This document shows positions 52,795-54,115 of a DNA stretch of 54,115 bases, one piece after another. Under the pieces are notes generated by a model that saw only the letters and a program-made list of their open reading frames with translations, was not told the DNA's origin and made no database searches. How positions within the stretch are numbered: the first letter of the stretch is position 1; each line of letters begins with the position of its first letter. A program made the position numbers and the translations under genes. Origin of the DNA: Candidatus Cloacimonadota bacterium (GTDB lineage: Bacteria > Cloacimonadota > Cloacimonadia > JGIOTU-2); the NCBI GenBank assembly GCA_018334695.1, contig JAGXLO010000006.1, forward strand, positions 1 through 54,115, given 5' to 3'.

Positions 52795-52920
52795 ATGATA
52801 AAAGAGACGAGGTTTTTGCCGAAAATAAAAGGTATTCTATTTAGAATAATCTATCTCTTGTTTGCCCCCCCCCATTTGCACTTTAACTTACTTGTATGCA
52901 GTCAATTATGGAAGATTTAA
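52795..52920 (+). CDS. Small membrane-like ORF interrupted by a C9 tract (possibly phase-variable or frameshifted)
   Basis: The ORF of 41 residues starts after an AGAGG site with 8-bp spacing. It contains a hydrophobic stretch, GILFRIIYLLFAPPHLHFNL. A run of nine C (52865-52873) lies within codons 24-27. With eight C the same frame would stay open through ICTLTYLYAVNYGRFNLF and stop at 52982-52984, giving 62 residues and ending 5 bp before a hairpin. As written it stops early. No family is recognised. Could be a phase-variable protein, a decayed gene, or a homopolymer sequencing error. Confidence 0.4.
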   Translation: MIKETRFLPKIKGILFRIIYLLFAPPHLHFNLLVCSQLWKI

Positions 52921-52989
52921 TTTATTTATAAATAATGACAAAAATATATCAACAATTTATTACGGAGGTAATAAGTTCATTTAACTAGC

Positions 52990-53014
52990 ACCTCTTCTTT
53001 TATGAAGAGGTTTT
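52990..53014 (+). terminator. Hairpin with short T run, possible terminator or attenuator
   Basis: ACCTCTTC pairs with GAAGAGGT across a 6-base loop (TTTTAT), followed by TTT. It sits 5 bp after the stop of the extended form of the small ORF and 80 bp before the beta-helix gene. Confidence 0.5.
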
Positions 53015-53016
53015 AC

Positions 53017-53040
53017 AGAAAAACTTGAAGAAAGTTTTCT
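53017..53040 (+). promoter_or_regulatory. Second hairpin in the beta-helix gene leader
   Basis: AGAAAAACTT pairs with AAGTTTTCT around a GAAGA loop, with one bulged A. It is mostly A-T and ends 54 bp before the ATG. Function unknown. Confidence 0.3.
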
Positions 53041-53094
53041 CCAAAAACCCGGGGAGTAAAAAAAAGGTGAAAAAATTTAATGGGAGTTTTAAAG

Positions 53095-54115
53095 ATGAAA
53101 AAATTATTTTTAACAGTAAGTTTACTGCTGTGGGCATTCAGTTTACCAGCAGCCATAATTACCGTAGATGTAAACGGACAGGGAGATTATACAACCATAC
53201 AGGATGGTATTGATGCAGCGGCTGATGAAGATACAGTAATGATTTGTGATGGAACCTATACAGGTCCTAACAACAGAAACTTAACCTGGGATGGCAATGA
53301 GAAGCATATTACTGTTATGTCTGTAAACGGACCGGATAATTGTATTATTGATGGTGAAGATTCAGCCAATTCTTGTTTTGAGTTTGATTCAAAGAATATT
53401 ACTGCAGAAGATGTAATTAATGGATTCACAATTAAGGATTTTGATGGTAGTGCTATTACTAGTAATGATGGTTGTCCAATAATTGTTAACAATAAAATAG
53501 TCAACTGTAGAGAATATAATATAGAAGGTGCTGCCATAAATATAGATTGTAATTGTGATTGTGCAATAATTAATAATGAATTTATTAATTGTGATATATA
53601 TAATGGTCTATCAACTTGGTCAGCTGAAGGTGGTGCAATACGATGTAAGGGTTATGGCTGGATAAAAGATAACAATTTCTCTGACTGCACAATAAAGGGT
53701 ATTATCGACGATGGCAATCAATGGACTCCAGAAGATGTAAAAGACAAAGGAGGGGCAATCTGGTTCGACAACTCTGAAATGAAAATCAGTGATAATAGTT
53801 TCTCAAATTGTTTTGCAGATGAAGGTGGTGCTATTTATGCTGTTGATGGTGGATATATAAATAATAATGTAATTGATTCTTGTAGTGCTTTGCAGGGAGG
53901 AGCTATCTATTCTATTGGAGATGTAAATATTGAATGTAACAATATTAGTAATTGTATTGGTGAACATTATTCTGATCTAACCGATGGGTTTGGTGGTGAT
54001 GGTGCTGGAATATATGTGGTTGGTTCAGCTTATATTGCCAATAATATTATTCATAATAATTATGGTTCTATTAATGGTGTTGGTATTAGTGGAGGTTATT
54101 CCTCCGGTGTAGAAA
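53095..54115 (+). CDS. Secreted right-handed beta-helix (pectate-lyase-fold) protein, C-terminally truncated by the window
   Basis: The frame is open from the ATG at 53095 (GGGAG site, 8-bp spacing) to the window end, 340 codons with no stop. A signal peptide MKKLFLTVSLLLWAFSLPAA precedes ITVDVNGQGDYTTIQDGIDA, a common start for parallel beta-helix domains. Repeating coils follow, each with a GGAI/GAGI turn (GGAIRC, GGAIWF, GGAIYA, GGAIYS, GAGIYV) and an N-x-I/F-x-x-C ladder (NNFSDC, NSFSNC, NVIDSC, NNISNC). The protein is unusually Cys-rich in the ladder. Probably a surface adhesin or polysaccharide-binding protein; a T9SS tail may lie beyond the window. Confidence 0.8.
   Translation, partial: MKKLFLTVSLLLWAFSLPAAIITVDVNGQGDYTTIQDGIDAAADEDTVMICDGTYTGPNNRNLTWDGNEKHITVMSVNGPDNCIIDGEDSANSCFEFDSKNITAEDVINGFTIKDFDGSAITSNDGCPIIVNNKIVNCREYNIEGAAINIDCNCDCAIINNEFINCDIYNGLSTWSAEGGAIRCKGYGWIKDNNFSDCTIKGIIDDGNQWTPEDVKDKGGAIWFDNSEMKISDNSFSNCFADEGGAIYAVDGGYINNNVIDSCSALQGGAIYSIGDVNIECNNISNCIGEHYSDLTDGFGGDGAGIYVVGSAYIANNIIHNNYGSINGVGISGGYSSGVE

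Larger units (their letters stand above)
52587..53094. other. 508-bp intergenic region: promoter-like site, small ORF, hairpins
   Basis: This region contains, in order, a TTGACA (52741), a 41-residue ORF with a C9 tract (52795-52920), an 8-bp hairpin (52990-53011) and a second 9-bp hairpin (53017-53040) before the beta-helix gene. The first 150 bp (52587-52740) hold only AT-rich DNA, with a TTGACT upstream of the HTH gene. Confidence 0.6.

Noticed and set aside
53025..53213. 62-codon plus-strand ORF overlapping the beta-helix gene start
   Set aside because: It is in a different frame from the signal-peptide ORF, is Lys/Phe-rich and has no ribosome-binding site at a suitable distance.
1..54115. 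tRNA, rRNA, CRISPR, transposase or phage genes
   Set aside because: No cloverleaf-like sequence, repeat-spacer array, transposase motif or integrase was noticed; absence is based on reading only.

Overview
This window looks like chromosome from a low-GC, Gram-negative anaerobe of the Fibrobacteres-Chlorobi-Bacteroidetes (FCB) assemblage. Candidatus Cloacimonadota is my best guess, but no rRNA marker is present to test it. The grounds are three secreted proteins ending in type IX secretion (T9SS) sorting domains, a PorU-like/PorV-like gene pair, many predicted outer-membrane beta-barrels, a ferredoxin-fused electron transfer flavoprotein alpha subunit, and butyrate kinase. Nearly every gene from 326 to 47721 is on the minus strand in tight runs with 1-25 bp gaps or ATGA-type overlaps. 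I see no tRNA, rRNA, CRISPR array, phage or insertion sequence.

Layout. 1-6447: tail of a TPR-like gene, a TerB/HD-domain pair, an EtfA-ferredoxin/amidohydrolase/QueE run, and a metallo-beta-lactamase/Na-Ca exchanger pair. 6592-9231: a secreted heparinase II/III-like enzyme with a T9SS tail. 9232-9580: a non-coding stretch with tandem DnaA-box-like sequences. 9581-24963: one apparent 15-kb operon, read leftwards. It starts with butyrate kinase and an MsbA-like ABC exporter, continues through glycerol-3-phosphate cytidylyltransferase, seven glycosyltransferases, DUF6165, a sulfotransferase, a CDP-glycerol-type phosphotransferase and a LicC-like nucleotidyltransferase, and ends with a T9SS-tailed clostripain-family protease. 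25023-25051 is a good intrinsic terminator that separates it from two tandem porin-like paralogues (25070-27101). 27206-28195 is a PorV-family barrel. 28305-33967 is a WecA/TagO-like transferase, three envelope proteins and a PcrA/UvrD helicase. 34038-46053 runs PorU-like, PorV-like, MetG, SpoIID-like, MiaB, LhgO-like. 46219-47721 is another barrel. 47854-49083 is cinA on the plus strand, convergent with priA, YjbQ and an HTH-PTS-IIA regulator (49072-52586). 52587-54115 is a structured leader with a C9 tract in a small ORF, then a truncated secreted beta-helix protein.

How it fits together. The dominant theme is the cell envelope. The glycan operon appears to make a surface polysaccharide that may be sulfated and decorated with glycerol phosphate: TagD-like enzyme makes CDP-glycerol and the PF04464 enzyme would use it. 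WecA/TagO-like transferase could start such a glycan on undecaprenyl phosphate. The PorU/PorV-like pair would process and attach T9SS cargo, which in Bacteroidota is anchored to a surface glycolipid. A T9SS protease as the last gene of the glycan operon fits that link. The points most worth a second look are the PorU/PorV pair outside a typical Bacteroidota context, the CDP-glycerol module in a Gram-negative glycan operon, the C9-containing small ORF at 52795, and the DnaA-box cluster near 9554.
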